A stretch of DNA of 64,000 bases, from the NCBI GenBank assembly GCA_016235025.1, contig JACRMV010000001.1:1-64000 (forward strand), written 5' to 3'. Below the pieces are notes generated by a model. It was not told where the DNA came from, ran no database searches, and saw only the letters and a list, made by a program, of their open reading frames with translations. This DNA is from Rhodocyclales bacterium. GTDB taxonomy: Bacteria > Pseudomonadota > Gammaproteobacteria > Burkholderiales > Rhodocyclaceae. How positions within the stretch are numbered: position 1 is the first letter of the stretch; the number at the start of each line of letters is the position of its first letter. The translations under genes and the position numbers were made by a program. Shown one piece after another: positions 35,939 to 47,485 of this stretch.

Positions 35939-37305
35939 CCGTGTTCATTCAGGCCAGTTACTTCGCCGCTGCCGTCCTCTTCATCCTCGGCCTCAAGGCG
36001 ATGGCCTCACCGGTCACGGCCCGGCGCGGCATCCAGTGGGGCGGCATCGGCATGGTGCTGGCGACACTGGTGACTTTCGCCACGCCGGGAATGCAGAACG
36101 TTGGCCTGATGCTCGTCGCCATCGTCCTTGGCGGTGGCCTCGCGGCCTATCTCGGCCGCGTCGTCAGGATGACCGACATGCCGCAGATGGTGGCGATCTA
36201 CAACGGCATGGGCGGCGGCGCGGCGGCGGCGATTGCGGCGCTCGAATTCGCTCGCGGCCATGTTCATGGCACGACGGCGACGATACTCGCGGTACTGGGC
36301 GCCCTGATCGGTTCGGTGGCGTTTTCCGGTTCCTGCGTCGCCTTCGCCAAGTTGCAGGGTCTCATGAAGAAGGCATTTCGCCTGCCGGCGCAGAACGCGG
36401 TCAATCTTGCGCTGGCCCTGGCGGTGCTCGGGTTGGCGATCAGGATTGTCGCTGGCGGGTTTCCGCTGGGCAGCGATCTCATCGTTTTCTTCGTGCTTTC
36501 GCTGGTGCTGGGCGTGGTGTTGACTACTCCGATCGGCGGCGCCGACATGCCGGTGGTGATTTCGCTGCTGAATGCCTTCACCGGCCTCGCCGTCGGTTTC
36601 GAGGGCTATGTACTGGGGAATCCGGCGCTGGTCATCGCCGGCATTGTTGTTGGCGCCTCGGGCACGTTGCTGACGCAGCTGATGGCCAAAGCCATGAATC
36701 GTCCGATTGCCAATGTGATTTTCACGCCCATCAGCGGCGCGGCGCAGGGCGGGGCGGCGGTCAGCGGCACGATGAAGGAAGCCAGCGCCATGGACGCTGC
36801 GGCGATGATGCGTTTTGCGCAGAAAGTCATCATCGTCCCCGGCTACGGCATGGCCGTCGCCGGCGCGCAACACAAGGTGTGGGAGATGGCCAGGCTGCTG
36901 CAGGAGGCCGGTGTCGAGGTGAAATTCGCCATCCACCCGGTCGCCGGGCGCATGCCCGGCCACATGAATGTGCTGCTGGCCGAGGCCGGCGTGCCGTATG
37001 AAATGATCTTCGATCTGGAAGAAATCAACGAGGAATTTGCCACCGCCGACGTGGCGCTGGTGATCGGCGCCAATGACGTGGTGAATCCGGCGGCGCGCAC
37101 GGATAAATCCAGTCCGATCTATGGCATGCCGATACTGAATGTCGATCAGGCGCAGAACGTGATCGTCAACAAGCGCGGCAAGGGCGCCGGTTATTCCGGC
37201 ATCGAGAATGCGCTGTTCTACGGAGAAAATACCCGCCTGCTCTACGGTAGCGCGCAACAGGCAATCGCCGACGTGATCGCCGACATCAAGACCCTGCAGG
37301 GGTGA
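35935..37305 (+). CDS. pntB: NAD(P) transhydrogenase subunit beta
   Basis: 456 residues. The first ~270 carry about eight or nine membrane segments; the C-terminal ~180 form the NADP(H)-binding dIII domain (IIVPGYGMAVAGAQHKVWE, FAIHPVAGRMPGHMNVLLAE, ALVIGANDVVNPAART, KRGKGAGYSGIENALFY). The start is the ATG at 35935 overlapping the pntAB stop; the frame is open further upstream but that part is a shadow of the earlier genes. The dispersed repeat follows two bases after the stop. Confidence 0.96.
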   Translation: MTVFIQASYFAAAVLFILGLKAMASPVTARRGIQWGGIGMVLATLVTFATPGMQNVGLMLVAIVLGGGLAAYLGRVVRMTDMPQMVAIYNGMGGGAAAAIAALEFARGHVHGTTATILAVLGALIGSVAFSGSCVAFAKLQGLMKKAFRLPAQNAVNLALALAVLGLAIRIVAGGFPLGSDLIVFFVLSLVLGVVLTTPIGGADMPVVISLLNAFTGLAVGFEGYVLGNPALVIAGIVVGASGTLLTQLMAKAMNRPIANVIFTPISGAAQGGAAVSGTMKEASAMDAAAMMRFAQKVIIVPGYGMAVAGAQHKVWEMARLLQEAGVEVKFAIHPVAGRMPGHMNVLLAEAGVPYEMIFDLEEINEEFATADVALVIGANDVVNPAARTDKSSPIYGMPILNVDQAQNVIVNKRGKGAGYSGIENALFYGENTRLLYGSAQQAIADVIADIKTLQG

Positions 37306-37306
37306 T

Positions 37307-37337
37307 AAAAGTCGGCGCTGACGAGACGGCGAATCTT
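37307..37337 (+). repeat. Dispersed AAAAGTCGGCGCTGACG repeat, intergenic copy
   Basis: AAAAGTCGGCGCTGACG then AGACGGCGAATCTT, directly after pntB. It is one of the two best copies in the window. Confidence 0.7.
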
Positions 37338-37420
37338 CTTCCGGACGCTCTTGCGCACGGCGCTTGCATATTTGCCTTCCCCCTCTTGATGCTATGATTC
37401 CTCCGTAAGGAAGATGAGGG

Positions 37421-37765
37421 ATGAGAATGACCGATATGCAGTTGAAGACTCATCTGGTGGCGCGTGTCAGCGAATACCAGATTCCGCCGTTCCGCGATGC
37501 GCTGGTGCTGGGGCGCGAGGCCTCGATCGGCTGCCATGCCGTGCGCCGCGCCCTGTCGCTGCTGGTCAAGGCACCCTTTGCCCATATTGAGCTCGACGAT
37601 CCGGTAATCGCCGACATCCTGATTCGCGAAAACCTGTTGCGTCGCGTGTCGAAGGAAAAGATCATCGCCTTCGTGCTGGAGCACGTCAAGCCCTTGATGG
37701 GTGAGGAGGAAGTGCTGCAGGTCGATCTCGATGTTGAAGTTACCGTGGTGTCCTCTGCTGCATGA
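37421..37765 (+). CDS. Small conserved-looking protein coupled to a c-di-GMP enzyme
   Basis: 114 residues, no family recognised. The sequence is soluble and mixed alpha/beta, with a helical middle (AVRRALSLLVKAPFAHIEL, ILIRENLLRRVSKEKII) and an acidic C-terminal strand (EEEVLQVDLDVEV). ATG 37421 or 37427 may be the start; AAGGA and GAGG sites lie upstream. Its stop overlaps the start of the CBS-GAF-GGDEF-EAL gene by four bases (ATGA), so the two are cotranscribed and coupled. A regulatory or partner role for that enzyme is an inference. Confidence 0.75.
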   Translation: MRMTDMQLKTHLVARVSEYQIPPFRDALVLGREASIGCHAVRRALSLLVKAPFAHIELDDPVIADILIRENLLRRVSKEKIIAFVLEHVKPLMGEEEVLQVDLDVEVTVVSSAA

Positions 37766-40044
37766 AACTGCTGAAGGCGGGCGATTGCCTGTGGCCGCAG
37801 GTGCGGCGCGTGCTGGAGGAAGAGCGGCCGCCGCATGCGGCTGAAGGCACGGTCTTTGCCGTGTTTGCCGACCCGGGGCGGCGGACGAAGTTCTGTGGCC
37901 TGGCCAGTGAGCGCGACATCGCCGCGCATCCGAACTGGATCTTCGCCGATCTGGTCGAGCACCGGTCCTTGTATGAAGTGAAACCAAGCACCACGCTGGC
38001 GGCCTGCCTGGGCTGGCTGAGGAAAAGCGGGCTGGAGGCGCTGCCGGTCATCGATGCTGCCGGCAGCTTCGTCGGCGCCGTGACCCAGGCCAGCTTGCTG
38101 CGCGGTCTGCTGAAACAGGAACGGAGTTTGTTGGAGGAAGCGCGGCATTACGCCGCCATTGCTGAAACCGAGCGCCGGCAGCTCGAACGCTGGTCGGCGC
38201 GACTGACCGAACTGCAGACTGCCTCGCGCGCGCTGCTCACCGTGCTGGCACATACCACGCTGGAAAAAAACCTGCTGCAGGTCGCCGTCGAGGCGCTGAC
38301 CAAGCTGCTGGAGGCGCGCTACGGTGCGATCGGTATCCTCGACAAGGCGGGCGCCCTGGTTGAATTCGTCGTTGCCGGCATCAGTGACGAGGAAGCCGAG
38401 CGCATCGGCGAGGCGCCCTGCGGCAAGGGCCTGCTGGGGGTGGTGATCAAGGAGGATACAGCGATCCGGCTGGAGGATCTGACGACGCATCCGCAAAGTG
38501 CGGGTTTCCCGCCCAACCATCCGCCGATGAAATCGCTGCTGGCGGTGCCCGTCTCGCACGCCGGGCGCGTCTATGGACGTGTTTACCTGTGCGACAAGGT
38601 GAGCGGCGAGCCGTTCACCGCAGAGGACGAGCTGCTGGCCATGAGCTTCGCCCACTCGCTTTCGCTGGTGCTGGACAACGCGCATGAAATGGAGGAAATC
38701 CTCAAGGCGCGCGCCAGCCTGGACCATCTGGCGCATTATGACTCGCTCACCGGCCTGCCCAACCGGGTGCTGGCGATTGACCGGCTGAAGCTGGCGCTGA
38801 CCCAGGCGCACCGGCAGGGCTGCCGGGTGGCGGTGATGTTCCTCGATCTCGACAATTTCAAGCAGACCAACGATGCCTTCGGCCATTCGGCGGGCGACGG
38901 GCTGCTGAAAATCGTGGCGCAGCGCCTGCTGGCCTGCGTGCGCGAGGGCGACACGGTGGCGCGGCTCTCCGGCGACGAATTCCTGCTGATGCTGCCCGAC
39001 ATTGAAGACATACAGGACGCCGCCACCGTGGCGCAGAAAATCCTGACGGCCCTCGCGCTACCCTGCCCGGTGGATGCGCATCAGATTTTCATTGGTGCCA
39101 GCATCGGCGTCAGCCTTTTCCCCGACGACGCGGCGGATACCGAAGATTTGCTGCGCTTCGCCGACACCGCGATGTTCCATGCCAAGCAGGGCGGGCGCAA
39201 TACCTGGCAGTTTTTCGCTCCGGCCATGAATGAGCGGGTGCGCCATCACAGCCGGGTGGAAGCCGCGCTGCGCCGCGCGCTGGAACATAACGAGCTGGAA
39301 CTGCATTATCAGCCACAGGTGGAAATCAAAAGCGGCTGCATTGTCGGCGTTGAAGCGCTGCTGCGCTGGAACAGCGCCGCACTGGGGCGCGTCTCGCCGG
39401 CCGAGTTCATCCCGGTGGCGGAAGAGGCCGGGATGATCGTGCCGATCGGCGAGTGGGTGCTGGCGACCGCCTGCGCCCAGGGCAGGCGCTGGCTGGACAT
39501 GGGATTCTCCGGTTTGCGCGTGGCGGTCAATGTTTCCGCGCGTCAGTTCCGGCACAAGGATTTCATTCGCCGCGTGCGCTCCATCCTTGAGACCAGCGGA
39601 CTGCCGCCCGCGATGCTGGAGCTGGAACTGACCGAGAGCCTGCTGATGGATGCGGAGGGCGACGTAATCGCGGCGCTCAGCGAACTGCGCCTGCTGGACG
39701 TGCGGGTTTCGATCGACGATTTCGGCACCGGCTATTCATCGCTCAGCCGGCTGAAGAAGTTTCCTATCAGCATGCTCAAGATCGACCAGTCCTTCGTCCG
39801 CGACGTGACACTGGACGCGGATGACGCGGCGATTGCGCGCGCCATCATCACGCTCGGCCACAGCCTGCGCCTCAAGGTAATCGCCGAAGGTGTGGAAACC
39901 GAGGCGCAACTGGAGTTCATGCGACTGCACGGCTGCAACGAAATGCAGGGCTACCTGTTCAGCAAGCCGCTGCCGGTGGAGGAATTCACTGCGCTGCTGC
40001 ACAAGGAGCGGTTTGTGCAGGTGGGTGGCGTGCAGGCCGGGTGA
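37762..40044 (+). CDS. CBS-GAF-GGDEF-EAL cyclic-di-GMP signalling protein
   Basis: 760 residues, no membrane segment. Domains in order: a degenerate CBS pair (~1-115), a coiled segment, a GAF domain (~160-310), GGDEF (~325-490) and EAL (~500-750). The GGDEF active site reads SGDEF, so cyclase activity may be lost or altered. The EAL domain keeps EALLRW, ELTESLLM, IDDFGTGYSSLS and AEGVETE, so it should hydrolyse c-di-GMP. GAF and CBS domains suggest control by a small molecule or nucleotide. It is coupled to the small gene upstream. Confidence 0.92.
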   Translation: MKLLKAGDCLWPQVRRVLEEERPPHAAEGTVFAVFADPGRRTKFCGLASERDIAAHPNWIFADLVEHRSLYEVKPSTTLAACLGWLRKSGLEALPVIDAAGSFVGAVTQASLLRGLLKQERSLLEEARHYAAIAETERRQLERWSARLTELQTASRALLTVLAHTTLEKNLLQVAVEALTKLLEARYGAIGILDKAGALVEFVVAGISDEEAERIGEAPCGKGLLGVVIKEDTAIRLEDLTTHPQSAGFPPNHPPMKSLLAVPVSHAGRVYGRVYLCDKVSGEPFTAEDELLAMSFAHSLSLVLDNAHEMEEILKARASLDHLAHYDSLTGLPNRVLAIDRLKLALTQAHRQGCRVAVMFLDLDNFKQTNDAFGHSAGDGLLKIVAQRLLACVREGDTVARLSGDEFLLMLPDIEDIQDAATVAQKILTALALPCPVDAHQIFIGASIGVSLFPDDAADTEDLLRFADTAMFHAKQGGRNTWQFFAPAMNERVRHHSRVEAALRRALEHNELELHYQPQVEIKSGCIVGVEALLRWNSAALGRVSPAEFIPVAEEAGMIVPIGEWVLATACAQGRRWLDMGFSGLRVAVNVSARQFRHKDFIRRVRSILETSGLPPAMLELELTESLLMDAEGDVIAALSELRLLDVRVSIDDFGTGYSSLSRLKKFPISMLKIDQSFVRDVTLDADDAAIARAIITLGHSLRLKVIAEGVETEAQLEFMRLHGCNEMQGYLFSKPLPVEEFTALLHKERFVQVGGVQAG

Positions 40045-40150
40045 TTCCTGGCGTGGGCGTTGAGCGTGAGGTCTCGGCGCATCAGGGGCGGGTCGACCAA
40101 ATTCCTGACGAACCCCGGAAAATCGTTTGCAGGCTTGCTATTCGTGGCGC

Positions 40151-40200
40151 TTGACTGGACCCTTATGTGCCATTACGATTAAATCCGATTAGTTTCGATT
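40151..40200 (+). promoter_or_regulatory. Promoter and predicted operator of the toxin-antitoxin operon
   Basis: TTGACT (40151-40156) and TACGAT (40174-40179) are separated by 17 bases. Three CGATT words at 40176, 40186 and 40196 are spaced exactly 10 bases, one helical turn, and the first overlaps the -10 box. Ribbon-helix-helix antitoxins usually bind such direct repeats at their own promoters, so this is a good autoregulation site. Confidence 0.6.
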
Positions 40201-40210
40201 GGAGCCTGTC

Positions 40211-40480
40211 ATGCCCCATGCCACAACCAAGGTATTCACCGCCCATGTTCCGCTGGCGCTCGCTGAAAAAGTCGATCAGGTTGCCGCGCGCCTGGAGCGC
40301 TCGCGGGGGTGGATCGTCAAGCAGGCACTTTCTGCCTGGATCGACCGGGAGGAGGAGCGCAGTCGCTTGACCCGCGAGGCGTTGGACGACGTCGACACCG
40401 GCCGCGTCATCGATCATCAGGCAGTGCATGCCTGGGCCGATAGCTTGAGCACGCCCAATCCGTTGCCGGCGCCGCGCTGA
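40211..40480 (+). CDS. Ribbon-helix-helix antitoxin
   Basis: 89 residues. The N-terminal FTAHVPLALAEKVDQVAARLERSRGWIVKQAL is a CopG/ParD-type ribbon-helix-helix, with a flexible charged C-terminal part that would wrap the toxin. ATG 40211 has a GGAG site 7 bases upstream. The TGA overlaps the toxin ATG by one base (TGATG). Together they form a type II toxin-antitoxin operon, likely self-regulated at the CGATT repeats. Confidence 0.9.
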   Translation: MPHATTKVFTAHVPLALAEKVDQVAARLERSRGWIVKQALSAWIDREEERSRLTREALDDVDTGRVIDHQAVHAWADSLSTPNPLPAPR

Positions 40481-40755
40481 TGGAGTTGAAGTGGGCCAGC
40501 AAGGGCTTGTCCGATCTGGCCCGGCTGCATGATTTTCTGGCGCCGGTGAATCCGGCTGCCGCTGCGCGCGTGGTGCAGTCGCTGACTGCCGCGCCGCCGG
40601 GTCTGTTGGTCAATCCGCGCATCGGCGAGCGCCTGGAGGAATTCGACCCGCGCGAGGTGCGCCGTATCCTCGTCGGCAATTACGAGATGCGCTACGAAGT
40701 TCAGGACAGCATCATCTATATTTTGCGCATCTGGCATACGCGCGAGGAGCGCTGA
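40480..40755 (+). CDS. RelE/ParE-family toxin
   Basis: 91 residues with the compact RelE/ParE fold: WASKGLSDLARLHDFLA, NPAAAARVVQSL, then GERLEEFDPREVRRILVGNYEMRYEV and IIYILRIWHTREER. The absence of obvious RelE ribonuclease residues and the pairing with an RHH antitoxin favour a ParE-like role (gyrase inhibition), but this cannot be decided by sight. It overlaps the antitoxin gene by one base. Confidence 0.88.
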   Translation: MELKWASKGLSDLARLHDFLAPVNPAAAARVVQSLTAAPPGLLVNPRIGERLEEFDPREVRRILVGNYEMRYEVQDSIIYILRIWHTREER

Positions 40756-40760
40756 GCGTG

Positions 40761-40791
40761 AACAGTCGGCGTTGGCGCTACGGCGCCGTCG
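40761..40791 (+). repeat. Dispersed repeat, intergenic copy after the toxin gene
   Basis: AACAGTCGGCGTTGGCGCTACGGCG then CCGTCG, matching the repeat core with two changes. It lies in the 45-base gap between the toxin gene and the convergent diguanylate cyclase gene. Confidence 0.6.
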
Positions 40792-40800
40792 CCGCAGCCA

Positions 40801-43116
40801 TCAGGCTGCCGCGTTGAAAAAGCGGACTACGTTACGCCCGCTTGCCTTGGCCTGATACATCGCCAGATCGGCCTGCCTGAAAATATCGTCCGGGCTGGCT
40901 TCATGACTGAAAAACAGGGTTGCACCGATGCTCGAGGTGCATCGGTGCTCGATGGTGGTTCCGGTTTTTCCCTCTTCTTGCAGCGACAGCAGATAGGGCT
41001 CGGCCAGGAGGCTGCGGATTTTTTCGGCGACAATACCGGCTTGTCTCATCGACTCGTTCTTGTCCACATCCAGTTCGTCGAGCATCACCACGAATTCGTC
41101 GCCGCCAAAGCGGGCGACAGTATCTGTCTCGCGGACACAGCGGGTGAGGCGGCGGGCAACTTCGATCAGCAGCAGATCGCCCGTAGCATGTCCATGGGCA
41201 TCATTGAGCGGTTTGAAATTATCGAGGTCAATAAACATCAGCGCGCCATAGTTGCCGCTGCGTTTGCTGGTGGCCATGGCGTGTTCCAGCCGGTCATACA
41301 GCAGGCGGCGGTTCGGCAACTGCGTCAGCGTGTCATGGAAGGCCAGGGCGCGAATCCGCTGCTCGACCTGCTTGCGCTCGGTCACATCCTGTTTGACAGC
41401 GATGAAATGCGTGATTTCGTCCGCAGTGTTTTTAACCGGGGTGATGGTCATTTCCTCGTGATACTCGGTGCCGTCCTTGCGTCGGTTGATCAGCTCGCCG
41501 TGCCAGGTTTTTCCGGCGCGCAGGGTGTCCCAGATATGTTTGTAAAAGGCACTGTTCTGCTTGCCTGATTTCACCAGATTCTGGGGACGCTGCCCGATGC
41601 TTTCCTGCAGGGTGTAGCCGGTGAGAACACAGAAGGCATGGTTGACCCACTGGATATGGGCCTCCTTGTCGGTAATCATGATGGCATTTGCCGTGGCATT
41701 GAGCGCCTGGTACGTCAGCCGCAGGTCGTCCTGAATGCGCGTTTGTTCAATGATCGAGCTGCAAAAATCAGCCATGCGTTCGATCAGGCTGATTTCCTCG
41801 GCCGAGGGCGAGGCAGGGCGCCGATGATAAATGGCGAAGGCGCCCAGTACGCGCTTGTCCGTGCCCACGATGGGTTGCGACCAGCAGGAACGGACATTCG
41901 CCCGCTGTGCAAGTTCGGTGTAGGTAGCCCAGTAAGGGTGTTTCCGGATGTCTTCAACGATGACCCGTTCGTTGCGCTGCACCGCCGTGCCACACGAGCC
42001 GACGCCATCGCCAATTGCCAGGCCATCAATGGCCTCGGTGTAGAAATCCGGCAGGCTGGGCGCCGCGCCGTGGCGCAAATGGGTGCCGGATTTATTCGTT
42101 AGCAGGATCGAGCACAGCATGCCGGGGTTAAGCCGCTCAAGCTCATGCGCCAGGTAATACAGCGCATCGTGCAAGGCCGTGCCGTGACTGATTTTCTGAA
42201 GCATACGGTTGCGCAGGCCCAGTTCATCGGTATGGCGGTGCAGTTTGGTTTCGGCCTGCCGCCGCTGGGTGAGATGGGTGGCCAGCATCATGCCCACCAG
42301 CGACAGGATCGCCATGAAGAACCAATAGTTGATGAGCTGGGCAGCCGCAAGGTCATGGGCGAAATAGCCGACGCCCCGGTAGGCGCCCAGCACGCCCTGA
42401 AGTGCTGCCATGGTAATGAGCAGCGCCGTCCAGCGGGTATTCAGGCGCACGGCGGCCCAGGCGATGAAAAGAAACATCCAGTAGCCTAGCGCCAGGTGGC
42501 CAATGCTGCCGCTGAACCAGCCCATGAACACCATTTGCCCGGAGAACCATGTCGTGCCGACGATCAGCGGGGTTTCCCCCGGCAACGAGGCGATCGAACT
42601 TGCATCGGCGGCGCGACGCCACAACAGGGCGAGCGGCGCGACCAGAATCACGCCCAGGACATCGCCCATCCACCAATGCAGCCAGCCGGCCGGCCAGGTT
42701 TCCAGGGTCAGGATGCCTGCATTCAGCAAGCTGATGGAGCCGATCAGGGCGCTCAGGCTGCTGCCGCCGAAGCCGCCGAGAACAATCAGCCGCAGGTAAT
42801 CAGGGAAGGATGGCAGGGCCGGATCGAATTTGCCATTACGTTCGATCAGCCAGGCGCCCAGCAGCGCCCCCAGGGTACTGCCGCACGATTTCAGCAGGGT
42901 GATTTCCAGTGGATAACCGAAAAAGATGTTGGCGGAAAGCGCCCCCAGAAGAATGCCCCAGGCGTAGCGTTTGCCGCCGATCAGCACAGCCGCCAGCGCT
43001 ACGCCGCTAGCCAGAAAGAAAATGCTGCTGCTGCCGGTCGGGATGATGTAGGCCAGAACGACCCACGTCAGCAGCGCGTAGAGCGCGGCGACGCCGAGTT
43101 GCTTGAGCGCAGTCAT
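40801..43116 (-). CDS. Diguanylate cyclase with MASE1, GAF and PAS domains
   Basis: 771 residues. Residues ~1-290 form an eight-segment MASE1 membrane sensor, followed by GAF (~325-460), PAS (~475-590, with VNHAFCVLTGYTLQES) and GGDEF (~600-770). The active site is intact (ARFGGDEFVVML), so it should make c-di-GMP. The ATG at 43116 is used as the start; the frame is open to TTG 43140. It is the last gene of the minus-strand run uvrA, 44150, terC, and this gene, but a separate promoter is possible. Confidence 0.92.
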   Translation of the reverse strand: MTALKQLGVAALYALLTWVVLAYIIPTGSSSIFFLASGVALAAVLIGGKRYAWGILLGALSANIFFGYPLEITLLKSCGSTLGALLGAWLIERNGKFDPALPSFPDYLRLIVLGGFGGSSLSALIGSISLLNAGILTLETWPAGWLHWWMGDVLGVILVAPLALLWRRAADASSIASLPGETPLIVGTTWFSGQMVFMGWFSGSIGHLALGYWMFLFIAWAAVRLNTRWTALLITMAALQGVLGAYRGVGYFAHDLAAAQLINYWFFMAILSLVGMMLATHLTQRRQAETKLHRHTDELGLRNRMLQKISHGTALHDALYYLAHELERLNPGMLCSILLTNKSGTHLRHGAAPSLPDFYTEAIDGLAIGDGVGSCGTAVQRNERVIVEDIRKHPYWATYTELAQRANVRSCWSQPIVGTDKRVLGAFAIYHRRPASPSAEEISLIERMADFCSSIIEQTRIQDDLRLTYQALNATANAIMITDKEAHIQWVNHAFCVLTGYTLQESIGQRPQNLVKSGKQNSAFYKHIWDTLRAGKTWHGELINRRKDGTEYHEEMTITPVKNTADEITHFIAVKQDVTERKQVEQRIRALAFHDTLTQLPNRRLLYDRLEHAMATSKRSGNYGALMFIDLDNFKPLNDAHGHATGDLLLIEVARRLTRCVRETDTVARFGGDEFVVMLDELDVDKNESMRQAGIVAEKIRSLLAEPYLLSLQEEGKTGTTIEHRCTSSIGATLFFSHEASPDDIFRQADLAMYQAKASGRNVVRFFNAAA

Positions 43117-43174
43117 GGGGTGCGGGACGATGGCGGTCAATTGCGTGCCCTGGGCCAGGTGATGGGCTGATGCT

Positions 43175-44146
43175 TCATTGGCGCGGGGCCTGCCGTGCCG
43201 TGTGCCGCAGCGACAGCCCTACCGAAACGCCGATCAGTGTGGCGATCACGGCCAGCGAGAAGCCGATCGGGATGTGATAGACATCCATCAGCAGCATCTT
43301 GACGCCGACGAACATCAGCACCGCGGCGAGGCCGTATTTGAGCAGGGAGAAGCGGTCGGCCATGCCGGCGAGCATGAAGTACATCGCGCGCAGGCCGAGG
43401 ATGGCGAAGATGTTCGAGGTCAGCACGATGAACGGATCGGTGGTGACGGCGAAGATGGCCGGGATGGAATCGACGGCGAACACGATGTCGGAAATTTCAA
43501 CCAGGATCAACACCAGCAGCAGCGGCGTGGCGTAACGCACCCGGTGGCCGGCCTCGGTGAGCCAGACGAAGAAGCGTTCGCCATGCAGCGCGGGGGTGAT
43601 TTTGATGTGTCGCCGCACCCAGAGCAGCAGGGCGTTGTTTTCCAGGTCGGGCTCCTCTTCGGCGAACCAGGCCATCTTGACCCCGGTGTAGAGCAGGAAG
43701 GCGCCGAAGAAATACAGAATCCAGTGGAAGCGCGCGACCAGCATGGCGCCGACGAGAATCATCACGGTGCGCAGGATGAGGGCGCCGAAAATGCCGTACA
43801 CCAGCACCCGCTTTTGCAGCGCGGGCGGCACGCCGAAGTGGCCGAAGATCATCAGCCAGACGAACAGGTTGTCGATGGCCAGCGATTTTTCCAGCAAGTA
43901 GCCGGTCAGATATTCCATCGTCCTGGCTTTCGCAATGGCGGCTCCTTGCGTGGCATCGAGCCAGAACCAGAGGCCGCCGGCGAAGAGCAGCGAGATGCCG
44001 ATCCAGACCAGCGTCCAGGTGACCGATTCCTTGAACGAAACGCGGTGCTCCTTGCCGCCGCCGACGACGAAGAGGTCGATCGCCAGCATGGTGAGCACGA
44101 TAGTAAAAAAAATTCCCCAGATGAGCGGGTTGCCGATGCTTTGCAT
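43175..44146 (-). CDS. TerC/Alx family integral membrane protein
   Basis: 323 residues with about nine membrane segments. Family hallmarks are the acidic motifs SLAIDNLFVWLMIFGHFG, LVEISDIVFAVDSIPAIFAVT and a third conserved stretch NIFAILGLRAMYFML. TerC/Alx proteins are linked to tellurite resistance, alkaline response and manganese export. The start ATG at 44146 comes three bases after the stop of the upstream small gene, so it is in an operon with it and uvrA. Confidence 0.92.
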   Translation of the reverse strand: MQSIGNPLIWGIFFTIVLTMLAIDLFVVGGGKEHRVSFKESVTWTLVWIGISLLFAGGLWFWLDATQGAAIAKARTMEYLTGYLLEKSLAIDNLFVWLMIFGHFGVPPALQKRVLVYGIFGALILRTVMILVGAMLVARFHWILYFFGAFLLYTGVKMAWFAEEEPDLENNALLLWVRRHIKITPALHGERFFVWLTEAGHRVRYATPLLLVLILVEISDIVFAVDSIPAIFAVTTDPFIVLTSNIFAILGLRAMYFMLAGMADRFSLLKYGLAAVLMFVGVKMLLMDVYHIPIGFSLAVIATLIGVSVGLSLRHTARQAPRQ

Positions 44147-44149
44147 GAG

Positions 44150-44515
44150 TTATTCCGTTGCTGAAGTTGAAGGAGGGGCGCCAGTCTTGTCCGTGGCAGC
44201 GCTTTCCTTTTCCAGCCACAGGGCGCGGGCAAAGATTTTCCACGCCGCACCGCCGTGGCTTTCAACGCCATTTTCGGCGCTCTCGGTCATCACCGCCAGC
44301 ATCAGTTGCGCCAGGGCGAAGAGTTCGACGCGGGCGCGCCGCAGCGGGTGGTCGACATCGCAATCGGCTTGTCCGAGACGGCAATGGAAGGCGTCGTGCG
44401 CGAGTTGCCGCACCTGCGCGGCATCGTTCCAGTCGATGCCGAGGATGACGCCCTTGCGCTCGATCTCGAGCTCGATCTGCGCGGTTTCCTTGCCGTAGTT
44501 TTCCGGGAGGCTCAT
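44150..44515 (-). CDS. Small protein of unknown function between uvrA and terC
   Basis: 121 residues, soluble, mostly helical (QVRQLAHDAFHCRLGQADC, LRRARVELFALAQLMLAVM) with a disordered Ala/Ser/Thr-rich C-terminus. I do not recognise the family. It begins two bases after the uvrA stop and ends three bases before terC, so it is in the same transcription unit. Confidence 0.75.
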   Translation of the reverse strand: MSLPENYGKETAQIELEIERKGVILGIDWNDAAQVRQLAHDAFHCRLGQADCDVDHPLRRARVELFALAQLMLAVMTESAENGVESHGGAAWKIFARALWLEKESAATDKTGAPPSTSATE

Positions 44516-44517
44516 GG

Positions 44518-47400
<2,883 letters not shown>

Positions 47401-47485
47401 GAATCGTTTGGGGCGGGTTTCGGGGCGATGGAGTGAGGCAACCTGCTAGTATACGCGGCTCCAATCGCCTGTCTCACTATCCGAA

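Noticed and set aside
47401-47485. Possible LexA (SOS) box between uvrA and the MFS gene
   Set aside because: The best candidate, CCTGCTAGTATACGCGG near 47441-47457, lacks the CAG half of CTGT-N8-ACAG, so it does not meet the consensus.
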